DNA of 64,000 bases from Nocardioides jiangsuensis. GTDB lineage: Bacteria > Actinomycetota > Actinomycetes > Propionibacteriales > Nocardioidaceae. Shown here piece after piece: positions 50,479 through 59,781 of the stretch. Under the pieces are notes generated by a model. That model was given only the letters and a program-made list of their open reading frames with translations. It was not told the DNA's origin and made no database searches. The stretch lies in assembly GCF_019679455.1 (NCBI RefSeq), contig NZ_JAIEZQ010000001.1, forward strand, positions 1,054,001 through 1,118,000, written 5' to 3'. The position numbers and the translations under genes were made by a program. The first letter of the stretch is position 1. Each line of letters opens with the position of its first letter.

Positions 50479-51177
50479 TCAGGAGTCCTTGTCCTCGACC
50501 CGGATCTCCTCGACCGGGTTGTCCGGCGTGCTCGCGCTGTGCGGATGCTCGGCGGCGTCCGCGGCGGCCTCGTCCGGTGCGGCGGCGGCCTCGTCGCGAG
50601 CCTGCGCCGCCGCGGCGGCGGCAGCCGCGGTGCCCATCGGGGTGTCGTCGGCCGGCGTCGGCGTGGAGGCCGGGGTCGGGGTGTACGACGACTGCCAGGC
50701 CGTGCTCGCCTGCCGGTCCGAGAGCTTCTTCGCCACGAACGCGGCGATCCCGCCGAGCCCGAGCAGCACCAGGAAGGTGCGCAGCTTGTGCGACTCCTTC
50801 TTCTTCTTCGGCGCCTCCACCTCGCCCTTCAGCGCGGCCGCGGTGGCGAGCCCCCGCCTCTTGGCCTCGGTGCGCGCCTCCTCGGTGGCCTCGGAGGCGG
50901 CGGCGACGGCCGCGGTGAGCACGGGCAGCACGTCGCTGGTGAACTTGTCGCGGGCGGTGTCGATCGCCGGGGTGGCCTTCTCCCGTGCCTCCTCGAACAC
51001 GGTGGTGCCCTTCTCCCTGGCCTCCGCGAGGACCGGGGCGGCCTTCTCACGGGCGTCCGCGATCACCGGGGCGGCCTTCTCACGGGCAGACTCGACGTGG
51101 GGCGCGATCTTGTCCGCGAGCTCGCTCGCGTGCTCGCGCATCTTCTGCGACTTCGTCTTCGGCTTCGACTTCAGCAT
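50479..51177 (-). CDS. membrane-anchored amphipathic-repeat protein, unrecognised family
   Basis: The 232-residue product has five tandem 11-residue repeats (EKAAPVIADAR type) at residues 22-76. These form an apolipoprotein- or LEA-like amphipathic helix, followed by more Ala/Glu helix, a KKKKESHK basic patch, one membrane helix (TFLVLLGLGGIAAFVAKKL) and an acidic Ala/Thr-rich C-terminus. No enzymatic motif is seen. It could coat lipid or scaffold the membrane. It converges with the acyltransferase gene. Confidence 0.75.
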   Translation of the reverse strand: MLKSKPKTKSQKMREHASELADKIAPHVESAREKAAPVIADAREKAAPVLAEAREKGTTVFEEAREKATPAIDTARDKFTSDVLPVLTAAVAAASEATEEARTEAKRRGLATAAALKGEVEAPKKKKESHKLRTFLVLLGLGGIAAFVAKKLSDRQASTAWQSSYTPTPASTPTPADDTPMGTAAAAAAAAQARDEAAAAPDEAAADAAEHPHSASTPDNPVEEIRVEDKDS

Positions 51178-51368
51178 CGTCGAGGGTGTCCTCTCTTCGT
51201 TGTCTCCAGGAGTTCATGCCCGCTGTAGCCCCGATCATGCCGGTAACGTGAGGTGAATCAAACCCGGTCCACGTCAAAGGTTCCCGGCCGTAGAGCCCTG
51301 GGACGGGGCGGTTTGAGGGCCGTGGGAAGATCGGGGCGACTCGTGACCGCGAACCGAAAGGCAGCACC

Positions 51369-51896
51369 ATGGCCGCCGAAGACCTCTGGGCAACCCTCAA
51401 GACGAACCGTGGCGACATCGTCGTACACCTGTTCCCCAACCACGCCCCCACGACGGTGGAGAACTTCGTCGGGCTGGCCGAGGGCACCAAGGAGTACTCC
51501 GACCCCAAGACCGGCCAGCCGACCACCGGCCGGTTCTACGACGGGCTCGGCTTCCACCGCGTGATCGACGGCTTCATGATCCAGGGCGGCTGCCCGCTCG
51601 GCACCGGCACCGGCGGCCCGGGATACACCTTCAAGGACGAGTTCCACCCGGAGCTGTCCTTCAACAAGCCGTACCTGCTCGCGATGGCCAACGCCGGCCC
51701 GGGCACCAACGGCTCGCAGTTCTTCATCACCGTCACGCAGACCCCGCACCTCAACAACCGCCACACCATCTTCGGTGCGGTCGAGGACGCCGACAGCCAG
51801 GCCGTGGTCGACAAGATCGCCACCACCAAGACCGGTGCGGGCGACCGCCCCGTCGAGCCCGTGGTGATCGAGCAGGTCGAGGTGGAACGGCGCTGA
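51369..51896 (+). CDS. ppiA: cyclophilin-type peptidyl-prolyl isomerase
   Basis: The 175-residue cyclophilin catalyses cis-trans isomerisation of prolyl bonds. The active-site pattern is clear: GLGFHRVIDGFMIQGGCPLGTG, MANAGPGTNGSQFFIT and HTIFGAVED. It has no signal peptide and should be cytoplasmic. The stop overlaps the rhomboid start by CTGA. The order ppiA-rhomboid-crgA recalls the Rv0009-Rv0011c area of M. tuberculosis. Confidence 0.96.
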   Translation: MAAEDLWATLKTNRGDIVVHLFPNHAPTTVENFVGLAEGTKEYSDPKTGQPTTGRFYDGLGFHRVIDGFMIQGGCPLGTGTGGPGYTFKDEFHPELSFNKPYLLAMANAGPGTNGSQFFITVTQTPHLNNRHTIFGAVEDADSQAVVDKIATTKTGAGDRPVEPVVIEQVEVERR

Positions 51897-52804
51897 GCAC
51901 GCCACCGTCTGACTCCTCGCCGGCCGGGGCGCCCTCGTCGGGCGCTCCGGCCTGCTACCGGCACAAGGACCGCGAGACGCACATCACCTGCCAGCGGTGC
52001 GGGCGGCCGATCTGCCCCGACTGCATGCGGCAGGCCTCGGTCGGCTTCCAGTGCCCGGACTGCGTCGCCGAGGGCGCGCGGTCGACGCGGTCGGGCCGCA
52101 CGGCGTACGGCGGCAGCCGCTCCACCAACCCGGCGCTCACCTCGCAGGTCCTGATCGCGGTCAACGTCGCGGTCTGGCTGCTGATCACCGCCACCGGCGG
52201 TGCCGCCAGCGTGTGGGTCGACCGGCTTGCGCTGCTGCCCGACGGCGCGCTCTTCCGGCTCTCCGACGGGAGCCTGCTCCAGATCGACGGCGTCGCGGAC
52301 GGCGCCTACTGGCAGCTGCTCACCTCGATGTTCACCCACGTCCAGCTGATGCACATCGGGTTCAACATGCTCGCCCTGTGGTTCCTCGGGCCGCAGCTCG
52401 AGGCCGCGGTCGGGCGGGCACGCTTCCTGACGCTCTACCTGCTCTCCGGCATGGTCGGCAGCGTCTTCGTCTACTGGCTCTCCCCCGAGCACAGCTCGAC
52501 CGTCGGTGCGTCCGGTGCGATCTTCGGGCTGATGGGCGCGCTGCTCGTCATCGCCATCAAGGTGAAGGCCGACTACAGCCAGATCCTGCTGTGGCTCGGC
52601 CTGAACGTCGCGATCACCGTCTTCGGGCGCGGCCTCATCTCCTGGCAGGGCCACCTCGGTGGCCTCATCGGTGGCGTGCTGATCGCGCTGGTGCTGGCCT
52701 ACAGCCCGCGCAAGCGCCGCGGCACCTGGCAGGCGGCCGGTCTCGGAACCCTGGCCGTGCTGGTCCTGCTGGGCGTGCTCGCCCGCACGGTCACCCTGGT
52801 CTGA
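51893..52804 (+). CDS. rhomboid family intramembrane serine protease with N-terminal zinc finger
   Basis: The 303-residue product has an N-terminal B-box-like zinc motif (CYRHKDRETHITCQRC ... CPDC ... CPDC) and then a six-helix rhomboid domain. The catalytic Ser is in VGASGAIFGLMG and the His in WQGHLGGLIGG. Rhomboids cleave membrane proteins within the bilayer. The frame has no ATG, GTG or TTG before the zinc finger. The only plausible start is CTG at 51893, overlapping the ppiA stop as CTGA. A later ATG at 52025 would remove most of the finger. Confidence 0.88.
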   Translation: MSTPPSDSSPAGAPSSGAPACYRHKDRETHITCQRCGRPICPDCMRQASVGFQCPDCVAEGARSTRSGRTAYGGSRSTNPALTSQVLIAVNVAVWLLITATGGAASVWVDRLALLPDGALFRLSDGSLLQIDGVADGAYWQLLTSMFTHVQLMHIGFNMLALWFLGPQLEAAVGRARFLTLYLLSGMVGSVFVYWLSPEHSSTVGASGAIFGLMGALLVIAIKVKADYSQILLWLGLNVAITVFGRGLISWQGHLGGLIGGVLIALVLAYSPRKRRGTWQAAGLGTLAVLVLLGVLARTVTLV

Positions 52805-52810
52805 CCCCCG

Positions 52811-52853
52811 CCCCGGTCCGGGCGCCTGCTGCACAGCGGCGCCCGGACCGGGG
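52811..52853. terminator. perfect 16-bp inverted repeat between convergent genes
   Basis: CCCCGGTCCGGGCGCC at 52811-52826 and its exact complement at 52838-52853 flank an 11-nt loop. No T tract follows on either strand. It lies between the rhomboid stop and the VOC stop and probably terminates both. Confidence 0.65.
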
Positions 52854-52862
52854 TCGCGTGCG

Positions 52863-53276
52863 TCAGGAGCCGCCGCCGGCGATGTTGACCAGCCAGCTGA
52901 CGCCGTACCGGTCGACGCACATCCCGAAGGTGTCGCCCCACGGCGCGGGCTCCAGGGGCATGGTCACCGTGCCGCCGTCGGCGAGCTTCTCCCAGTAGCC
53001 GCGCAGTTCGCCGTCGTCGTCGCCGCTCAGCGAGATCGAGTAGTTGTCGCCCGGCGTGTAGGCCATCGAGTTCGGCGTGTCCGCGCCCATCAGCACCAGC
53101 CCGTTCTCCGTGACGAGCATCGAGTGCATGATCTTGTCCTGCTCGGCAGGGTCGCCGGCCTGGAACTCGGCGAAGGTGCTGCGGGTCAGCTCGCCGCCGA
53201 ACACCGAGTGGTAGAAGTCCATCGCCTCCCGGGCGTTGTCGCGGAAACCGAGGTAGGGGTTGAGTCGGGTGGGCAT
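52863..53276 (-). CDS. VOC family protein (PhnB/glyoxalase-like)
   Basis: The 137-residue product has the vicinal-oxygen-chelate fold of the PhnB-like group: RLNPYLGFRDNAREAMDFYHSVFGGEL at the start, MGADTP in the middle and WGDTFGMCVDRYGVSWLVN near the end. No substrate is known. It follows the DnaA-box cluster on the opposite strand and its promoter probably lies near it. Confidence 0.9.
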   Translation of the reverse strand: MPTRLNPYLGFRDNAREAMDFYHSVFGGELTRSTFAEFQAGDPAEQDKIMHSMLVTENGLVLMGADTPNSMAYTPGDNYSISLSGDDDGELRGYWEKLADGGTVTMPLEPAPWGDTFGMCVDRYGVSWLVNIAGGGS

Positions 53277-53347
53277 GCTGCCTCCTCGCCTGGTGGACGG
53301 TCCTGTCCCTGGGTGGACCCCGGTCGACGCGGTAAGTCATCGGTGCC

Positions 53348-53465
53348 TGTGGACAGGGCCGTCTTTCCACAGGTGTGTCTGTCCCCAACTGTGGGTAAAA
53401 CGTGTGCACACACGGGATCTCCGCGGTCCACAGTTGTCCACACTGGGGATAAGTACTGTGGATGA
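53348..53465. other. dense DnaA-box cluster
   Basis: Within 118 bp there is one perfect box, TTGTCCACA (53434), and four with a single mismatch: TGTGGACAG (53348), TGTGGGTAA (53390), TGGGGATAA (53444) and TGTGGATGA (53457). Two boxes have two mismatches: CTTTCCACA (53363) and CGGTCCACA (53424). The stretch is unusually AT-rich. It lies between the VOC gene and the crgA terminator and encodes nothing convincing. Its density exceeds that of either gap beside dnaA. It may bind DnaA as a titration site, a regulatory site or an origin element. Confidence 0.75.
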
Positions 53466-53520
53466 AACTACAGACGTGTCATTTCTTGTGGTGCCGCCGT
53501 GGGCAGCCCTCGAAGCACAG

Positions 53521-53553
53521 AAAAACCGCCGCCGACCTCACGGTCGACGGCGG
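53521..53553 (-). terminator. intrinsic terminator of crgA
   Basis: Read leftward, a 12-bp stem (CCGCCGTCGACC / GGTCGGCGGCGG, one G-T pair) with a 4-nt loop is followed by five T residues. It lies about 30 bp beyond the crgA stop. Confidence 0.88.
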
Positions 53554-53583
53554 CCTCACGTTCTGGGGGAGGAGGCTCCCCGG

Positions 53584-54048
53584 TCACTCCCAGCGGGTGG
53601 CGTAGACGAACCCGACGGCCATGAAGCCGATGCCCACCACCAGGTTGTACTGCTCGAGGGCCGCGATCACCGGGATGCCCATCGTCCCGCCGGCGATGTA
53701 GTAGAGCACGATCCACACCAGGCCGATCAGGAAGCAGCCGAGCATCCCGACCACGACGCCGCGGCCGCGGCCGAGCGGGGTGGCGGGGTTCGCGGCGAGC
53801 GCCAGCCCGAGGAAGATCAGCAGGAACCCGATCAGGAAGTTCCAGCGGCCGAGGTCGCCCATCCAGGTCAGCTTCTCGCCGTCCTGAGCCACGTTGAGGT
53901 AGACCACCATCCAGGCGATGCCCAGGAGTGCGACGGCGGCGGACAGCGCGGTGCGGGCGACGGAGGTCGTCGGCCCGTCGTGGGCCGTGGGCCGGCCCTT
54001 CGATGCGGTTCCGCGGGCGTGCGCCTTGCTGCGGCTCGAGTCGGACAC
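53584..54048 (-). CDS. crgA: cell division protein CrgA with two tandem CrgA-like units
   Basis: The 154-residue product has four membrane helices in two similar halves. Unit one runs through LLGIAWMVVYLNVA, LTWMGDLGRWNFLIGF and the end of that helix. Unit two runs through LIGLVWIVLYYIA, IAALEQYNLVVGIGF and ATRWE. Classical CrgA is about 85-93 residues with one such unit and recruits FtsZ-ring and peptidoglycan proteins at septation. The GTG at 54048 has AAGGAG 7 nt upstream. The order crgA-DUF881-pknB matches Mycobacterium apart from the missing trpG. Confidence 0.85.
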   Translation of the reverse strand: MSDSSRSKAHARGTASKGRPTAHDGPTTSVARTALSAAVALLGIAWMVVYLNVAQDGEKLTWMGDLGRWNFLIGFLLIFLGLALAANPATPLGRGRGVVVGMLGCFLIGLVWIVLYYIAGGTMGIPVIAALEQYNLVVGIGFMAVGFVYATRWE

Positions 54049-54155
54049 CTGTGAGCTCCTTGGTACTGACGGTGGGATGGTCCCTGGGGACTGTCGGATA
54101 GCGTAGTCGGGGACAGTCTTCCCCACGAAAGCACACTCGAGATGGCCGACCCGCG

Positions 54156-55004
54156 ATGAGCACACCGCACCGCCCGCGTCGCCCCTCCCTGCTCACCCGG
54201 GAGACGTGGAGCCGACGCATCGCCGCGGCCCGCCGGATCCGGTCCGAGACCTTCCGGGATCGCGCGCTGGCCTGGCGGCTGCTCGTGCCCACGGTGTTCC
54301 TGCTCGCGGGCGCCCTGTTCGTGACCAGTGCGGTGAGCTCCGACGGCACGGACCTCCGGGCCGGCCGGTACGGCGACCTCAGCACCGTCGTGCAGCAGCA
54401 GAAGGAGGAGACCGACGAGCTCCGGGCCGAGGCGAACGCCCTCTCCGCGGAGGTGGAGCGGCTCTCGGCGCGGCTGCAGGACACCGACGTCAAGGTGGCC
54501 CAGGAGAAGGTGGACGCGCTGCGCGACCCGGCGGGGCTCGAGGAGGCCTCCGGCCCGGCGATCACGGTCACCCTCGACGACGCCCCGCAGGACGTGATCG
54601 AGTCCTCCGACCAGGACGCGAACCTGCTCGTGGTGCACCAGCAGGACATCCAGGCGGTGGCCAACGCGCTGTGGGCCGGCGGGGCGGAGGCGATGACCAT
54701 CCAGGGCCAGCGGGTGATCTCCACGACCGGCATCAAGTGCGTGGGCAACACCGTGGTCCTGCACGGCATCCCGTACTCCCCGCCGTACGTCATCACCGCG
54801 GTCGGGGACCCGTCCTCGATGTACACCAGCCTCGACGAGAACCCCTACATCCAGGGCTACCAGACCTGGGTGGACCGGTTCGACCTCGGCTGGGACGTCG
54901 AGCTCGAGGGCGAGGTCGAGCTGCCCGCGTACGAGGGGACGCTCGACCTCGACTACGCCCGACCGGCCGGCGGGACCGGCGCCGGCACCGACGGCGACCT
55001 CTGA
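54156..55004 (+). CDS. DUF881 family protein
   Basis: The 282-residue product has one N-terminal membrane helix (LLVPTVFLLAGALFVTSAVS), a coiled-coil stretch (residues 80-120, EKEETDELRAEANAL-like) and a C-terminal DUF881 domain with ITVTLDDAP, VVHQQDIQAVANALWAGGAE and AITIQG-like MTIQGQRV. It corresponds to Rv0012. The function is unknown, but members lie next to crgA and pknB and resemble YlxW-type division-associated proteins. It is divergent from crgA. Confidence 0.88.
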   Translation: MSTPHRPRRPSLLTRETWSRRIAAARRIRSETFRDRALAWRLLVPTVFLLAGALFVTSAVSSDGTDLRAGRYGDLSTVVQQQKEETDELRAEANALSAEVERLSARLQDTDVKVAQEKVDALRDPAGLEEASGPAITVTLDDAPQDVIESSDQDANLLVVHQQDIQAVANALWAGGAEAMTIQGQRVISTTGIKCVGNTVVLHGIPYSPPYVITAVGDPSSMYTSLDENPYIQGYQTWVDRFDLGWDVELEGEVELPAYEGTLDLDYARPAGGTGAGTDGDL

Positions 55005-55016
55005 CCCGGACTCCGG

Positions 55017-56852
<1,836 letters not shown>

Positions 56853-56854
56853 CG

Positions 56855-58321
56855 CTAGTGCTTGCCCTTCGCCTTGCCGGGGTGGCTCTTGTCGCCGTCC
56901 TTGCCGTGATCCTTGTCCTCGGCCTTGTCGGCGTCCCCCTGGACCAGGTCCTCCTCGACCTCGTCCTCCTCGTCCGGCACCTGGTAGGCGTCGTAGACGC
57001 CGACGTAGATGGTCGCGTCGGGCGGGACCCGGCCGTCCGGGTCGAGCCAGGCGACGGTGCCCTTCTCGTCCTCCGCGGACTCGGCGGCGACCGGCTGCTC
57101 CTGCACGGAGAGGCCGGCCTCCTCGATCTCCTTCTCGACCTCGCCGAACGGGCGCCCGATGTAGTCGGACTCGGGCAGCCGCACCCGGCCGTCGGTGGCC
57201 TCCGCGGGCTCGTCGTCCGCCGCGGCGGCCGGTTCCTGGGTCGCGGCGGGAGCCGGGTCGTCCTCGCGGGCGACGGCGTTGATGCCGAGGACCAGCAGCA
57301 GCACGGCCACCGCCGCGGACGCCCAGAGCCACCAGGCCGGCCGCCGACGGCTCTCCCGGCGCTCGGTGGTCTCGTCGCGCGCCACGGTCCCGACGGGCTC
57401 GGGCCGCTCGAGCACCTGCGTGCTGTCCGCGTGTGGCACCCCGGCCGCGGCGGCAGCGGTCGGTATGGCGCCGGCGAAGCCCGTGACGGCGCCGCCACGG
57501 AGCGCGGTGGCCAGGTCGGCCGCGGTGGCGAACCGGTCCTCGGGGAGCTTGGCGAGCGCCTTGTCCACGACCGCCCGCAGCCGCTCCGGAACGTCGGACG
57601 GCAGCGGCGGCACCGGCTCGCGGACGTGCGCGAGCGCCACCGAGATCGGGGTGTCCCGCACGAACGGGCGGTGCCCCGCGAGGCACTCGTAGAGCACCAC
57701 GCCCAGCGCGTAGACGTCGCTGGCCTCGGTGGCGGGGTAGCCCTCGGCCTGCTCGGGGGAGATGTAGTGCGGGGTGCCGACGATCTGCCCGGTCTGGGTC
57801 ATCGTGGCGCCGTCGGAGGCACGGGCGATGCCGAAGTCGGTGATCTTGACCGTGCCGTCGGGGGTGACCAGCAGGTTGGCCGGCTTCACGTCGCGGTGCA
57901 CGATGCCGAGCGCGTGGGCGGCGGCGATCGCGTCCGCGGCCTGCGCCACCAGGTCGGCGGCGTTCCCCGGCGGCATCGGCTCGCCGCCCTGCAGCAGCGC
58001 CGAGAGCGGCTGGCCGGGGACGAGCTCCATGACCAGGAACGGACGGCTGCCACCGGAGCCGTCGCCGTTGGCGACCTCGCCGAAGTCGAACACCGACGCA
58101 ACGTTGACGTGGTGCAGCGACGCGGCATGGCGCGCCTCGGCGGCGAACCGGGCGTGGAACGAGGGGTCGTCGGCGTACTCGTGCTTGAGCACCTTCACCG
58201 CGACCTCGCGGTCGAGCAGGGTGTCGGTGGCCCGCCACACCTCGCCCATGCCGCCGGTGGCGATCCGGGAGTCGAGGTGGTAGCGGCCACCGAGCTGTTG
58301 CTCGGGACCGGCCTGGCTCAC
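56855..58321 (-). CDS. pknA: Ser/Thr protein kinase (PknA position) with one PASTA domain
   Basis: The 488-residue kinase has VAVKVLK (K43), GIVHRDVKPANLLV, DFG and an activation loop with TMTQTGQIVGTPHYISPEQ. A membrane helix lies near 340-360. One PASTA-like domain (YIGRPFGEVEKEIEEAGL) follows, then a His/Lys/Asp-rich charged tail. Mycobacterial PknA lacks PASTA domains, so this is a difference in the sensing part. The GTG start overlaps the pbpA stop by 4 bp. Confidence 0.9.
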   Translation of the reverse strand: MSQAGPEQQLGGRYHLDSRIATGGMGEVWRATDTLLDREVAVKVLKHEYADDPSFHARFAAEARHAASLHHVNVASVFDFGEVANGDGSGGSRPFLVMELVPGQPLSALLQGGEPMPPGNAADLVAQAADAIAAAHALGIVHRDVKPANLLVTPDGTVKITDFGIARASDGATMTQTGQIVGTPHYISPEQAEGYPATEASDVYALGVVLYECLAGHRPFVRDTPISVALAHVREPVPPLPSDVPERLRAVVDKALAKLPEDRFATAADLATALRGGAVTGFAGAIPTAAAAAGVPHADSTQVLERPEPVGTVARDETTERRESRRRPAWWLWASAAVAVLLLVLGINAVAREDDPAPAATQEPAAAADDEPAEATDGRVRLPESDYIGRPFGEVEKEIEEAGLSVQEQPVAAESAEDEKGTVAWLDPDGRVPPDATIYVGVYDAYQVPDEEDEVEEDLVQGDADKAEDKDHGKDGDKSHPGKAKGKH

Positions 58322-59781
58322 TGGTTGATCACCGCCTCCATCACCCGCTTGGCGATGGGCGCGGCGAGGCCGCTGCCGCTGATCGCGTCGCGGGCGACGC
58401 CGGCGTCCTCGATGAGCACCGCGACCGCGACCTCGGGGTCGTCGGCCGGGGCGAAGGAGACGAACCAGGCGTACGGCGGCCGGTCCGCCTCGCTCTGCGC
58501 GGTACCGGTCTTGCCGGCCACCTTCATGCCGGGGATCTGCGCGGTGGATCCGGTGCCCTGGTCCACGACCTCGACCATCATCTGGGTCAGGTCGCGGGCC
58601 ACCGAGGAGCTGACCGCGTTGCGGTAGGGCTCCGGCTCGGCCTTGTCGAGGACGTCGAGGTCGGGGGAGCGGACCTCGTCCACCAAGTAGGGCTTCATCA
58701 CCGTGCCGCCGTTGGCGATGCCCGCGGAGACCATGGCCATCTGCAGCGGCGTGGCGGCCACGTCGAACTGGCCGATCGCCGACAGCGCGGACTGCGGGGC
58801 GTCGGGGTCCTCGGGGAACCGGCTGGCGACCTGGCCGTTGAGGTCGTCGAGGTACTCGTCGCCGAAGCCGAACGCCTCGGCCTGCTCGCGCAGCGCGTCG
58901 TCGCCGAGGGTGAGGCCGAGGTAGCCGAAGGAGACGTTGCAGGAGACCATCAGCGCCTGGGTCAGGGTGACCTTGTCGCCGCCGCAGTCGGTGCCGCTCT
59001 CGTTGGGCAGGTCGGTGTCGGTCTGCGGGAGGTCGAGGCGGGCCCCGCCCGGGACCAGCGAGTCGGGGTCGTACTGCCCGCTCGACAGCGCCGCCGCCGC
59101 GGTGACCAGCTTGAAGGTCGAGCCCGGGGGCAGCACCTCCTGGATGCCGCGGTTGAGCATCGGCCGGTCGGGGTCGCCGGTCAGCTTCTCCCAGGAGCTC
59201 GAGATCGTGGACAGGTTGTGCGAGGACAGCCCGCTCGGGTCGTACGACGGGTTCGACACCATCGCCTGGATCGCCCCGGTGGACGGGTCGAGCGCGACGA
59301 CGCTGCCCTTGACGTCCTTGCCGAGCGCCTGGAGCCCGTCGTACGCCGCGTTCTGCGCCTTGGGGTCGATGGTCAGCGAGACGTCGCCGCCCTTGGGCTG
59401 GCTGTTGCCGAAGAGGTCCACGACCCGGTTCACGAAGAGCCGCGGGTCGGAGCCGGAGAGGATGTCGTTCTGGGTGAGCTCCACGGCGTTCCGGCCGTAG
59501 GTGTAGGAGTAGTAGCCGGTGAGGTGGGCGTACTTCTCCGGCTGCGAGTAGACCCGCTGGAACTCGAACTGGTCGTTGCTGGGCTTGCTCTGCGCGACCG
59601 AGTTGCCGGCGACCAGGATCGCCCCCCGCTCGCGGGAGAACTCCGCGTCGCGGACCCGCTTGTTGTCGTTGCGGGAGTTGAGCTCGTCGGCCTGGAGGTA
59701 CTGCAGGTAGGTCGAGTTGACCAGCAGCGCCACGAACAGGGCCATGCACACGATCGACATGGTGCGGATCGGCTTGTTCAT
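58318..59781 (-). CDS. pbpA: penicillin-binding protein PbpA (class B transpeptidase)
   Basis: The 487-residue protein has an N-terminal membrane helix, a dimerisation domain and a transpeptidase domain with SxxK (PGSTFKLVTAA), SxN (VSCNVSFGY) and KTG (VAGKTGTAQSE). It cross-links peptidoglycan with the adjacent RodA glycosyltransferase. The 4-bp overlap with the neighbours on both sides fits a tightly coupled operon. Confidence 0.95.
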   Translation of the reverse strand: MNKPIRTMSIVCMALFVALLVNSTYLQYLQADELNSRNDNKRVRDAEFSRERGAILVAGNSVAQSKPSNDQFEFQRVYSQPEKYAHLTGYYSYTYGRNAVELTQNDILSGSDPRLFVNRVVDLFGNSQPKGGDVSLTIDPKAQNAAYDGLQALGKDVKGSVVALDPSTGAIQAMVSNPSYDPSGLSSHNLSTISSSWEKLTGDPDRPMLNRGIQEVLPPGSTFKLVTAAAALSSGQYDPDSLVPGGARLDLPQTDTDLPNESGTDCGGDKVTLTQALMVSCNVSFGYLGLTLGDDALREQAEAFGFGDEYLDDLNGQVASRFPEDPDAPQSALSAIGQFDVAATPLQMAMVSAGIANGGTVMKPYLVDEVRSPDLDVLDKAEPEPYRNAVSSSVARDLTQMMVEVVDQGTGSTAQIPGMKVAGKTGTAQSEADRPPYAWFVSFAPADDPEVAVAVLIEDAGVARDAISGSGLAAPIAKRVMEAVINQ

